Assembly (NCBI RefSeq): GCF_014212355.1
Contig: NZ_JACKXD010000002.1
Span: 186,001 to 250,000 of the forward strand
Length of the DNA stretch: 64,000 nucleotides
Source of the DNA: Halobellus ruber
GTDB lineage: Archaea > Halobacteriota > Halobacteria > Halobacteriales > Haloferacaceae
Direction of reading: 5' to 3'
In this document: positions 33,016 to 40,179 of the stretch, one piece after another
Position numbering within the stretch: the stretch's first letter is position 1
Layout of the letters: every line of letters starts with the position of its first letter
Made by a program: the position numbers and the translations under genes
The notes under the pieces: model-generated
Told to the model about the DNA's origin: nothing
The model's input: only the letters and a program-made list of their open reading frames with translations
Database searches by the model: none

Positions 33016-33678
33016 ATGCCTCCCGAACGAGGACCCGACGAACGGGTAGCAGACATCGTTGCGGGCGGTCGGGAAGTGGCCTCGGAGTTTCGAGAACTGG
33101 AGGCACCGGTCACGCGGTCGGTCGTCTCCGTCGTCGTGTTCGTGTTCGTCGGCCAGGCCCTCGCAGGCTTGAAAACGGGGATGACGATTCCGGCACTGGT
33201 GCGGTATCTGTTCGCGGAACACGCTGTGGTAGCGTGGACGTTGTCACCGGTACTTCACTACGGCGGACTCCACTTTCTCTTCAACGTCGTCACCATCTGG
33301 GGCGTCGGAGCTATCGTGGAACAGACCCTGTCGAGGAGGCGATACGTCTCTCTTCTCGTTCTCGCGGCAGTCGGATCGACTGCTGCCTCGTACCTCGCGA
33401 AGGCACCCTTCGGGGCCGTTCAAACGTCCACCTACGGTTCGAGCGGGATCGCCTACGCGGTCGCGACGTATTCAGTCGCCCGTGAATCCGAACACGGGGT
33501 CTCTGATCTCCAGGAGTTGGCCTCGACAGACGGCATCGCGCGTATCGCTGGGATGATCGCAATCCTCCTCGTCGCGTACGACATCGCTGCCGGTCCGTAC
33601 GCAGCCGCAAACTGGTTCAACGGCAGCCATCTCGGAGGCGCAGTCGTCGGACTCGTCAGCGGACAGTATCTCTCCTGA
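33016..33678 (+). CDS. rhomboid family intramembrane serine protease
   Basis: A 220-residue multi-TM protein. Rhomboid motifs are HYGGLHFLFNVVTIWGVGAI in helix 2, catalytic Ser in STYGSSGIAYAVA near 142, and catalytic His in FNGSHLGGAVVGLVSGQYL near 204. It cleaves membrane proteins within the bilayer; in Haloferax a rhomboid is linked to S-layer glycosylation. The N-terminal 35 residues are soluble. It stands alone, converging with the YkgJ-like gene. Confidence 0.93.
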   Translation: MPPERGPDERVADIVAGGREVASEFRELEAPVTRSVVSVVVFVFVGQALAGLKTGMTIPALVRYLFAEHAVVAWTLSPVLHYGGLHFLFNVVTIWGVGAIVEQTLSRRRYVSLLVLAAVGSTAASYLAKAPFGAVQTSTYGSSGIAYAVATYSVARESEHGVSDLQELASTDGIARIAGMIAILLVAYDIAAGPYAAANWFNGSHLGGAVVGLVSGQYLS

Positions 33679-33721
33679 CGGGGGACGCGTCGCTAAGTCG
33701 ACAACCGTGGTTTTCGTCCGC

Positions 33722-34504
33722 TTACCCGCCGTCGCCGCCGACCCGCGTGCCGTCGGGTCGCTTTGCGCCCTCGGAGTCGTGGACGACGACGCCGTCGGCG
33801 TCGGTCGGCGCGTAGTTGTCGCGGACCGCGATCGCCTCCTCCAACTCGCGGACCGCCCGCTCCTTCAGCGCCGCCGCCAACTCCTCGGCCTCCGCCCGGG
33901 AGATGTCGCGGCCCAGCCCCTCACACTCGTGGGCGCGAACTATGCCCTCGGTGTCAGCGGAACCGTCCGCGGCGGGTCCGTCTTCCCACGGGACCTCCGG
34001 TCCCGCACTCTCGACCGCCTCGCCCATCGGCTGTGTCGTGCCGCCCAGCGCGACGCTGAACGGGTAGGTCGCACAGATCAGCGGCCGATCATCGTGGACG
34101 GTACAGGCACCCTCGCCGTCGCTTTCCTCGTAGAAGGTGCAGTCGCCGCAGGCGTCGGTCCGCAGCGCCCACTCGAAGGTCTCGCCCGTCGGGCCGTCTT
34201 CTCCCTCGTCGAGCCCGTACGGCATCGGCCGGGCGACGTCCCGCCAGTCGTAGTCGGTGTCGCCGTCCGCCTCGGCGTCGCTCCCGCCGTCCCCGTCCGC
34301 GGCCGCCCGTAACCGCCGCACCTCGTCGGGGAACACCGTCGCGGTGTGGGGCTCCCGCTCGCCCTCGTCGGTCGTGTGGCCCTTACAGCAGGCCCCACAC
34401 CGCGTGCACTCGAACCCGATCGACTCGATGGCGTCCGCGAGGTCGGACACCCGAAGGTCGCGGGCGCGGTCGAGTTCCGCCTCCAGCGTGGGCGTGTCGC
34501 TCAC
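33722..34504 (-). CDS. YkgJ-family Cys-cluster protein
   Basis: A 260-residue protein with a CTRCGACCKGHT cluster near residues 33-40, CGDCTFYEESDGEGACTVHD and RPLICATYPFSV, the Cys layout of the YkgJ (CxxCxxCC) family predicted to bind zinc or an iron-sulfur cluster. Function is unknown; homologues are linked to protein or RNA modification by Cys-cluster chemistry only by prediction. The rest is acidic linker. It is followed on the same strand by nothing close; the MBL gene 51 nt upstream may share the transcript. Confidence 0.85.
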   Translation of the reverse strand: MSDTPTLEAELDRARDLRVSDLADAIESIGFECTRCGACCKGHTTDEGEREPHTATVFPDEVRRLRAAADGDGGSDAEADGDTDYDWRDVARPMPYGLDEGEDGPTGETFEWALRTDACGDCTFYEESDGEGACTVHDDRPLICATYPFSVALGGTTQPMGEAVESAGPEVPWEDGPAADGSADTEGIVRAHECEGLGRDISRAEAEELAAALKERAVRELEEAIAVRDNYAPTDADGVVVHDSEGAKRPDGTRVGGDGG

Positions 34505-34554
34505 GTGCCGCTTTCACACCGGCGCGGGCAAAACACTCCCGGTGGCGACGCCCG

Positions 34555-35352
34555 CTACGCCGGCGCTACCGTCCCGGTTTCGGGGTCGAACGCCACCCGA
34601 CCCTCCACGTCGAGTTTCTCCAAGTGTGCGACGACGGTCGCCCGCGCGAGGTCCTCGAACCCGGAGAGGTCCTTGTCGTAGGCGGCGTCGACGACCGCGT
34701 CGACGTCGCTGGCGCCGTCGCGAACCGCGGCCAGCACGCGCCGTTCGCGGTCGCGCCGGTGATCGAGCAACCGGCGGCAGGTCGCCCGCGGGTCGTCGAT
34801 GACGGGCCCGTGACCGGGGCAGAGCCGCGGCGGGTTCCGCGCGTGGAGCCGTCGCAGCCCGACCAGATACCCCCGGAGGTCGCCCTCGGGGGCCGCCACG
34901 GCGACGCTGCTCTCGGCGATCGCCACGTCGCCGCAGACGGTTCCGGCCGCCGCCTCGAAGGCGACGTGGTCGGGTGCGTGCCCCTGGACGTCGATCACGT
35001 CGACCCCGTCGCCGGCCGGAATCCGCGTCCCCTCGACGACGGTCCGGTCCGGTTGGATCCCCGTAGCCTGCGCGAACCGGGCCTCGAACCCGCGGCGACA
35101 CCAGACGGTCGCACCCGTCTCCGCCGCGTACTCCGCGACCGCCCCGACGTGATCGGGGTGCGCGTGAGTGACCGCAATGTGTTCGATCCCCGTAGCGTCG
35201 ACGGCGGCGTCGAGGTCGTCGGTGCGGCCCGCCGGGTCAACGAGGAGTTCCTCACCGACGAGGTACGCGTTCGTCGCGCCGGTGGGGGCGCGTCCCTCGA
35301 CCGGGACGGATACGCGGTCGAGCCCGTTTGCGACGGCCGATCGTCCGCTCAC
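34555..35352 (-). CDS. MBL-fold hydrolase with C-terminal winged helix (LACTB2-like)
   Basis: A 265-residue protein: NAYLVGEELLVDPAGRTDDL, metal motif VTHAHPDHVGAVAEYA near 62, VQGHAPDHVAFEA, CPGHGPVIDDPRAT, then a C-terminal winged-helix-like segment (ERRVLAAVRDGASDVDAVVD, ATVVAHLEKLDVEGRVAFDP). This matches LACTB2-type MBL proteins, some of which are endoribonucleases, although most archaeal ones are uncharacterised. It sits upstream of the YkgJ-like gene on the same strand. Confidence 0.87.
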   Translation of the reverse strand: MSGRSAVANGLDRVSVPVEGRAPTGATNAYLVGEELLVDPAGRTDDLDAAVDATGIEHIAVTHAHPDHVGAVAEYAAETGATVWCRRGFEARFAQATGIQPDRTVVEGTRIPAGDGVDVIDVQGHAPDHVAFEAAAGTVCGDVAIAESSVAVAAPEGDLRGYLVGLRRLHARNPPRLCPGHGPVIDDPRATCRRLLDHRRDRERRVLAAVRDGASDVDAVVDAAYDKDLSGFEDLARATVVAHLEKLDVEGRVAFDPETGTVAPA

Positions 35353-35427
35353 GCCGCCGGCTACAGCGGGCCGGTGGAAAACGGTGTCGGGTCCGACGGT
35401 CGTGCGTCCGACTTCAGGACCCGCAGA

Positions 35428-35700
35428 CTACGTGTTGAGGAAGTAGACCTGCTTGCGGGCGTCCTGGAAGCTGTAGCGGGAGCCGACGAGGCCGGCCTCC
35501 TCCAGCCTGTTGAGGGCGTACCGGACGGTCCGGTCCGGGAGCAGCGACTCCTCGGCCAACTGCCCCTGTGAGAGGGGGGCGTCGCTTTCGAGAACTTTGG
35601 CTACGAGTTTCGCGCTCGGCGGCAACTCGCGGAGGCGGTCGCGGAACTCCGACTCCGAGAGCAGGTCGTCGCCCTCGAGATCTGCTGCACTGGTGCTCAT
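35428..35700 (-). CDS. MarR/winged-helix transcriptional regulator
   Basis: A 90-residue wHTH protein: SEFRDRLRELPPSAKLVAKV, LSQGQLAEESLLPDRTVRYA (helix-turn-helix), LNRLEEAGLVGSRYSFQDA (wing). It is conserved in haloarchaea as a one-domain regulator, with no effector domain. The ATG 35700 gives the family start. Upstream a perfect GGTAA-AGG-TTACC palindrome lies at the promoter, suggesting autoregulation. Confidence 0.87.
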   Translation of the reverse strand: MSTSAADLEGDDLLSESEFRDRLRELPPSAKLVAKVLESDAPLSQGQLAEESLLPDRTVRYALNRLEEAGLVGSRYSFQDARKQVYFLNT

Positions 35701-35724
35701 ACGGAAATTCACAGGCGTGCTTGT

Positions 35725-35737
35725 GGTAAAGGTTACC
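35725..35737. promoter_or_regulatory. palindrome GGTAAAGGTTACC at the promoter of the wHTH regulator
   Basis: GGTAA (35725-35729) and TTACC (35733-35737) are exact complements, 25-37 bp upstream of the regulator's ATG and so over the TATA/TFB region. This is where a self-repressing MarR-type protein would bind. Confidence 0.5.
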
Positions 35738-35907
35738 TACAAGTATGGGGAAACAATCCTTACACCTTATATCCGTATTAATCCGAGCGCCCGCGAGTCG
35801 CCCCTCCGGGCTCACCGTCGGGCGAATCCACCCCCAGCCCCCTATCAGTCGCGCGGTCGACGGTATCCAGTACGGTTTTAATCCGCGAGTGAGCACGGGA
35901 GGGTAGC

Positions 35908-36615
35908 GTGAAAGGAAAGGAGTGGTACCAGGCCGACGACGTCGCCCAGGAGTACGACTCGAAGCGGTTCTCGCGGGGCGGGAGACTCATCGACAGCCGC
36001 GAGAAGCGGGCGGTCGTCGACGCTATCGGCCCCGTCGAGGGCGAGGACGTCCTCGAGATCGCCTGCGGGACCGGGCGGTTCACCGTGATGCTCGCCGAAC
36101 GCGGGGCGAACATCGTCGGGCTGGACATCTCCGACGCGATGCTGTCGCAGGGCCGTACGAAAGCCCGCGAGGCCGGCGTCGCGGACAACATCGAGTTCCT
36201 CCGCGGCGACGCCGCCCGGCTCCCGTTCCCCGACGATCACTTCGACGCCGTCTTCGCGATGCGGTTTTTCCACCTCGCGGACACCCCCACGAAGTTCCTG
36301 ACCGAGATGGCCCGCGTCTCGAAGGATCTGGTCTTCTTCGACACCTTCAACGGCCGCAGCGCCCGCGTCGCGTACAACTGGCTGCTCCCGATGGGGTCGC
36401 ACCTCTACTCGCGGTCGCAGGTCGACCGGCTACTCGACACCGCGGGCGTGCGGCTGATCGGTGACGAACACGACTTTCTGCTTCCGTACGGCTTCTACCG
36501 GAAGATCCCCAACGGGCTGGCACAGCAGTTCCGCGATATCGACACCACGATTGGCGACACGCCCGTGGGCGACGCGCTGGCGTCGGTCTCCTACTGGACG
36601 GCGTCCGTGGAGTGA
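35908..36615 (+). CDS. class I SAM-dependent methyltransferase
   Basis: A 235-residue methyltransferase: motif I DVLEIACGTGRFTVMLAERG, motif II VGLDISDAMLSQGRTKAREA, motif III FLRGDAARLPFPDDHFDAVF, motif IV MRFFHLADTPTKFL. The C-terminal part (NWLLPMGSHLYSRSQVDRLL) follows the UbiE/type-11 pattern. The substrate is unknown. Start at GTG 35908 with TTTTAATC about 26 nt upstream. The GT2 glycosyltransferase follows after 90 bp with its own promoter. Confidence 0.88.
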   Translation: MKGKEWYQADDVAQEYDSKRFSRGGRLIDSREKRAVVDAIGPVEGEDVLEIACGTGRFTVMLAERGANIVGLDISDAMLSQGRTKAREAGVADNIEFLRGDAARLPFPDDHFDAVFAMRFFHLADTPTKFLTEMARVSKDLVFFDTFNGRSARVAYNWLLPMGSHLYSRSQVDRLLDTAGVRLIGDEHDFLLPYGFYRKIPNGLAQQFRDIDTTIGDTPVGDALASVSYWTASVE

Positions 36616-36673
36616 CCCACCCCGGGACGGCGCCGTCGCCCCCACGGGACGGCGGCTGGGGGTCGAAGTGTGG

Positions 36674-36681
36674 TATTTAAG
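36674..36681 (+). promoter_or_regulatory. TATA box of the GT2 gene
   Basis: TATTTAAG ends 24 nt before ATG 36706. It decides the start: the in-frame ATG at 36670 lies upstream of the box. Confidence 0.6.
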
Positions 36682-36705
36682 TTTACGGGTCGCGTCCGCC
36701 CGGTT

Positions 36706-37608
36706 ATGCAACTCTCGGTCGTGGTTCCGACGCTCAACGCGCGGGACCGTCTCGCGGCCACGCTCGACGTCTTGGCGTCGCGGGCGCCCGACGCCGAGGT
36801 GGTGGTGGTCAACGGCCCCTCGGCCGACGGCACCACCGGGATGGTGCGCGACCGGGACGACGTCGACGTGCTGGTGGAGGTCTCCGACCGGAACCTGAAC
36901 GTCTCCCGAAACGCCGGGATCCGCGCGGCGTCGGGCGACGTAATCGCGTTTCTCCGCCACGACCTCGCCGTCGAGGAGGCGTGGGTACCCGCGATCGAGT
37001 CGGGGCTCGACCGCGCTCCGGTGGTGACCGGGCCGGTTCACGAGACCCTCCCCGCCGGGATGACCACGACATCGCCCGAACACAGCGAGATCCGTGGCCG
37101 TGAGGTGGCCTACTTCAACGGCGGGAACGTGGCGTTCCGTGCCGAGGCGCTCGACCGGATCGACGGCTTCGACGAGTACCTGGAGACCGGCGGCGCCCGC
37201 GACGCCGCCCACCGGCTCGCGGCGCTGGACTGCGACGTGGAGTGGCACTCCGAGATGTGCGTCCGGACCGAATACGAGGCCGACGGCGGGGTCACTGACC
37301 GCGACTACGGGTGGAAGTACCGCGCGTTGGCCTACCGGCTGGTGAAGAACTACGGGCTCCGGCCGACCGTGCTCCGCCGGATCATCTCCCTTGCCGGCAG
37401 CGACGCGCTGTCGGCCGCCCGCGACGTGGTCGCCGGCGACGCCACCCCGACGAACTGGTTCGGCACCGGCCGCGACGTGGTCGTGGGGACGGCCACCGGC
37501 TACTCCGACGGGCTGGTGGCCCGCGCCCGGGACCGGAGCCCCGAGCGGAACCCGCACGGCTGCTCGAAACGGGCCGACCGGGCGGTGGCGACGTACGACC
37601 GACGGTAG
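36706..37608 (+). CDS. GT2-family glycosyltransferase
   Basis: A 300-residue GT-A enzyme: MQLSVVVPTLNARDRLAATL, VVVNGPSADGTTGM, NLNVSRNAGIRAASGDVIAF, FLRHDLAVEEAW in place of the usual DDD/DxD, VAYFNGGNVAFRAEALDRID, GFDEYLETGGARDAAHRLAA (ED-like acceptor motif). There is no TM in the core. It likely adds a sugar to a lipid or protein glycan; the acceptor is unknown. The metal motif RHD rather than DxD is notable but seen in GT2 relatives. Confidence 0.87.
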   Translation: MQLSVVVPTLNARDRLAATLDVLASRAPDAEVVVVNGPSADGTTGMVRDRDDVDVLVEVSDRNLNVSRNAGIRAASGDVIAFLRHDLAVEEAWVPAIESGLDRAPVVTGPVHETLPAGMTTTSPEHSEIRGREVAYFNGGNVAFRAEALDRIDGFDEYLETGGARDAAHRLAALDCDVEWHSEMCVRTEYEADGGVTDRDYGWKYRALAYRLVKNYGLRPTVLRRIISLAGSDALSAARDVVAGDATPTNWFGTGRDVVVGTATGYSDGLVARARDRSPERNPHGCSKRADRAVATYDRR

Positions 37609-37702
37609 CCGGGCCACGAATGGCGCACTCAGGGCGCGGAGACCGAGCGTCCGGGAGTTTATGCCGGATCACGCGGCCACAGCGCGTGTGGTCTGAGGCT
37701 CG

Positions 37703-37743
37703 CCCCGCGCCGGGAAGCGATAGTCCGGCACGTCGGCGCGGGG
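37703..37743. repeat. stem-loop between convergent genes
   Basis: CCCCGCGCC (37703-37711) pairs perfectly with GGCGCGGGG (37735-37743) around a 23-nt loop. It sits in the 190-bp gap between the GT2 and amidohydrolase stops, where a bidirectional terminator or structured RNA could lie. No other feature is visible in the gap. Confidence 0.5.
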
Positions 37744-37798
37744 ACGGCGGTGTGCCGGCTGTTCGTAACTTCCGGTTTGCCTGTCGGTGGTCTCCCCA

Positions 37799-38629
37799 TC
37801 ACGACTCGCCGGGGCCGAGTCCGGGAACGACCCGCGAGGGGTTCGTCGAGAACGCCCGCCGCATCGCGTCCTCCGAGACGTCGAGGGTCAGGATCTCCAT
37901 CACGCCGACGTTCGGATGCACCTCCGGGGCGCCGCTCCCGAAGAGTACCCGGTCGGGATGTTCCAACAGCGCCCGCTCCAACACGCTCCGGAACCGGACC
38001 TGGGCGGTATCGAGGTAGAGCCGGTCGTGCCCGTCGAGGAGGTCGATCGCGTCGGTCATAAGGTCGCGGTCCAGCGGGTAGCCGCCGAACCCGGCCAGGA
38101 TCACGGGGATGTCGTGGTCGAGCAGCGTCTCCGCGACCGCGGCCGGCGGGAACGCCCGCCCGGCGTGGACGACCAGCGGCAGCCCCACGTCCGCGAGCTG
38201 TTCGAGGGTCTCCGCGTCAGGAACCCCGTCGGCCGCGGGCGCGAGCGTGAACCCGTGGAACCGGTCGTCGTAGGCGTACTGCTCGACGTCCTCGGGGCTG
38301 GTGTGATAGTCAGCGCGGGAGGCCGCCAGGTTCCGAAGCCGGCTCGACGCTCCCGATCCCGGGTCGCGGGGGCCGTTGATCCGGCCGAACGCGAGGAACG
38401 GCCGGTCAACGCTCAGCCGGGCCACGGCGTTGTTGGCCCGAAGATACCCCTCCCCAGCGGGGCGTTCCCCGGGCGCGACCACTGCACGCACGACCCCGGC
38501 CCGCCGGAGCTCGCGTTCGAGGACCTCGGGCGTCGTCTCGCGCCCACGGCTCGCGACCTCGGCCTCGTCAGTCGGATCGAGCCGGGCGTGGACGTCGACG
38601 ACCCTGAACCCGTGGTTCAACTCCAGCAT
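37799..38629 (-). CDS. amidohydrolase-family TIM-barrel protein
   Basis: A 276-residue protein of the amidohydrolase-2 type: FRVVDVHARLDPTDEA (the first His, a DxHxR variant), FLAFGRINGPRDPG, DRFHGFTLAPAADGVP, GLPLVVHAGRAFPPAAVAET, LAGFGGYPLDRDLMTDAIDL, VLFGSGAPEVHP. The usual DxHxH and final Asp are altered (VHARLD), so the metal site may be incomplete. Function is unknown; decarboxylases and hydrolases occur in this family. It is followed upstream by the SAM-hydroxide adenosyltransferase gene on the same strand, 52 nt away. Confidence 0.82.
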   Translation of the reverse strand: MLELNHGFRVVDVHARLDPTDEAEVASRGRETTPEVLERELRRAGVVRAVVAPGERPAGEGYLRANNAVARLSVDRPFLAFGRINGPRDPGSGASSRLRNLAASRADYHTSPEDVEQYAYDDRFHGFTLAPAADGVPDAETLEQLADVGLPLVVHAGRAFPPAAVAETLLDHDIPVILAGFGGYPLDRDLMTDAIDLLDGHDRLYLDTAQVRFRSVLERALLEHPDRVLFGSGAPEVHPNVGVMEILTLDVSEDAMRRAFSTNPSRVVPGLGPGES

Positions 38630-38681
38630 CGTGGCGTACTGTCGGACCGACGCAAATATAGCTTGGCGACACGCCGCCGGC

Positions 38682-39479
38682 TCACGCCTCGGTCAGTCGG
38701 ACCTCGTCACCCGGGGCCAGTCCGAACGCGTCGGCACCGCGGCCGCGGTTGACGTCGCACTCCACGAACCCGTGACTGCCGACCGTCACCAGCCGCTCGC
38801 CGGCGTCGACGTCGGCGAACGCCCGCACGACGGCTGCTTCCGTTCCGTTGACGGAGAGCGTCCCCCCCTCGCGGCCGTCGAGGAACGATCCCGGAACGTT
38901 CGTGATCGCGTTCCCGAAGTCGTCGACGACGAGGACCTCCCCGCTGGCGGCGCCTGCCGTCACCTCGGCTTCGGGGAACCGGCAGTCGACGACCGCCCCG
39001 GCAGCGTCGTCCGGAGCGACGGACTCCAGCGGCGCGATCGCGTCGAGGGATTCGACCGCGTCGACGCCGACCTCGTGGACCGCGGCAGCGGCGGGGGCGA
39101 ACACGTCGCGGCCGTGGAAGGTCGACGAGGCCGGATCGGCGTACTCGTAGCGGAAACATTCTACAGCGATGTCTGCCTCCGCGGCGATCCGGCGGGCGGC
39201 CGGCAGCGCGACGCCGTTGTCGGGGGCGACGATCGCGTGCCCGCCGACGCGGACGACAACCGCGTCACGGTCGGTCCCGACCCCGGGATCAACCACCACC
39301 AGGTGGACCGCCGGCGGGAAGTACGGCAGCGTCTCCCGGCACCAGAAGGCCGCCGCACGGACGTCCTGGCGGGGAAGGTCGTGGGCGATGTCGACGAGTC
39401 GGGCGTCCGTCCGTCGGAGGACGACCCCCTTCATCGCGGCGGGGTACGGCGAGCCGAAGTCGGAGGTGAGGGTGAGCAT
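38682..39479 (-). CDS. SAM hydroxide adenosyltransferase (DUF62 family)
   Basis: A 265-residue member of the SAM-hydrolase/fluorinase-like family: MLTLTSDFGSPYPAAMKGVV, VDIAHDLPRQDVRAAAFWCR, LVVVDPGVGTDRDAVVVRV, GHAIVAPDNGVALPAA, STFHGRDVFAPAAAAV, VDDFGNAITNVPG. It uses water or hydroxide to split SAM to adenosine and methionine. It is 4 nt downstream of the NMN adenylyltransferase gene and should be cotranscribed with it; this NMNAT-DUF62-LonB order is conserved in haloarchaea as far as I recall. Confidence 0.92.
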   Translation of the reverse strand: MLTLTSDFGSPYPAAMKGVVLRRTDARLVDIAHDLPRQDVRAAAFWCRETLPYFPPAVHLVVVDPGVGTDRDAVVVRVGGHAIVAPDNGVALPAARRIAAEADIAVECFRYEYADPASSTFHGRDVFAPAAAAVHEVGVDAVESLDAIAPLESVAPDDAAGAVVDCRFPEAEVTAGAASGEVLVVDDFGNAITNVPGSFLDGREGGTLSVNGTEAAVVRAFADVDAGERLVTVGSHGFVECDVNRGRGADAFGLAPGDEVRLTEA

Positions 39480-39483
39480 CGGT

Positions 39484-40014
39484 CTACTCGGGGTCGGCCG
39501 CGTCGCCGTTGGCGTCGGTGTCGCTGATCCGCTGGATCCGCTCGATGCCGTCGATCTCCTCGATCACGTCGACGACCGTCGTCGGGACGAGGCTCCGCCA
39601 GTCGCCGCCCTCGATCATCCGCTCGCGGAGCTCCGCGCCCTCTAAGACGTCCCGGTTGAACATCGGCGACTGCCGCACCTCGACGCCGGCCTCGGAGAAC
39701 AGCTGGATCACCAAGGGGTTATTCGAGTAGGCAACGTCGAACGCGGGCGACATACTCTCGACGTGGCTCACCCACACGGAGTTTCGGTCGAGATCCTCGA
39801 TCGGAACCGCGTAGGTCGTGACGTCGAGGTCGGCGACGGACTTCGTCACCATCATCACGCGCTCGCCCGCGGTGAACGGGTTCCGCGGGGTGTGGGAGTC
39901 GCCGGCGGACCCGATCCCGAGCACGAGCTCGTCGACCTCCGCTGCGATCTCCGTTACCATCCGGTGGTGGCCGTCGTGGTAGGGCTGGAACCGGCCGATG
40001 TAGAACCCCCGCAT
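39484..40014 (-). CDS. nicotinamide-nucleotide adenylyltransferase
   Basis: A 176-residue archaeal NMNAT: MRGFYIGRFQPYHDGHHRMV with the nucleotidyltransferase HxGH-type loop, LVLGIGSAGDSHTPRNPFTA, VPIEDLDRNSVWVSHVESM, YSNNPLVIQLFSEAGVEVRQ. It makes NAD from NMN and ATP. ATG 40014 has a strong TATA (ATTTATAAATA) 22 nt upstream. The acidic tail (DTDANGDAADPE) is a halophilic addition. Confidence 0.95.
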   Translation of the reverse strand: MRGFYIGRFQPYHDGHHRMVTEIAAEVDELVLGIGSAGDSHTPRNPFTAGERVMMVTKSVADLDVTTYAVPIEDLDRNSVWVSHVESMSPAFDVAYSNNPLVIQLFSEAGVEVRQSPMFNRDVLEGAELRERMIEGGDWRSLVPTTVVDVIEEIDGIERIQRISDTDANGDAADPE

Positions 40015-40035
40015 ACCTCGCGTGACGGCCGCATC

Positions 40036-40046
40036 ATTTATAAATA
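40036..40046 (-). promoter_or_regulatory. TATA box of the NMN adenylyltransferase operon
   Basis: ATTTATAAATA lies 22-32 nt upstream of ATG 40014 on the minus strand, the clearest core promoter in the window. It drives NMNAT and the DUF62 gene. Confidence 0.65.
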
Positions 40047-40179
40047 CCCCGAGATCGGTCAACCCCAAAATATGCGGTACAAAACGGTTTAAACGTCGGA
40101 TCTTGCAGTGCGGAACCGGTGCACGCGGGGAGAAAGTATATGAGTCGCCCGACCTTCCGTACAGATAGCGAATCATTCT

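Noticed and set aside
37609-37798. Structured RNA (7S or RNase P RNA) between the GT2 and amidohydrolase genes
   Set aside because: Only one simple stem can be drawn. Conserved motifs of 7S or RNase P RNA are missing and the gap is too short.
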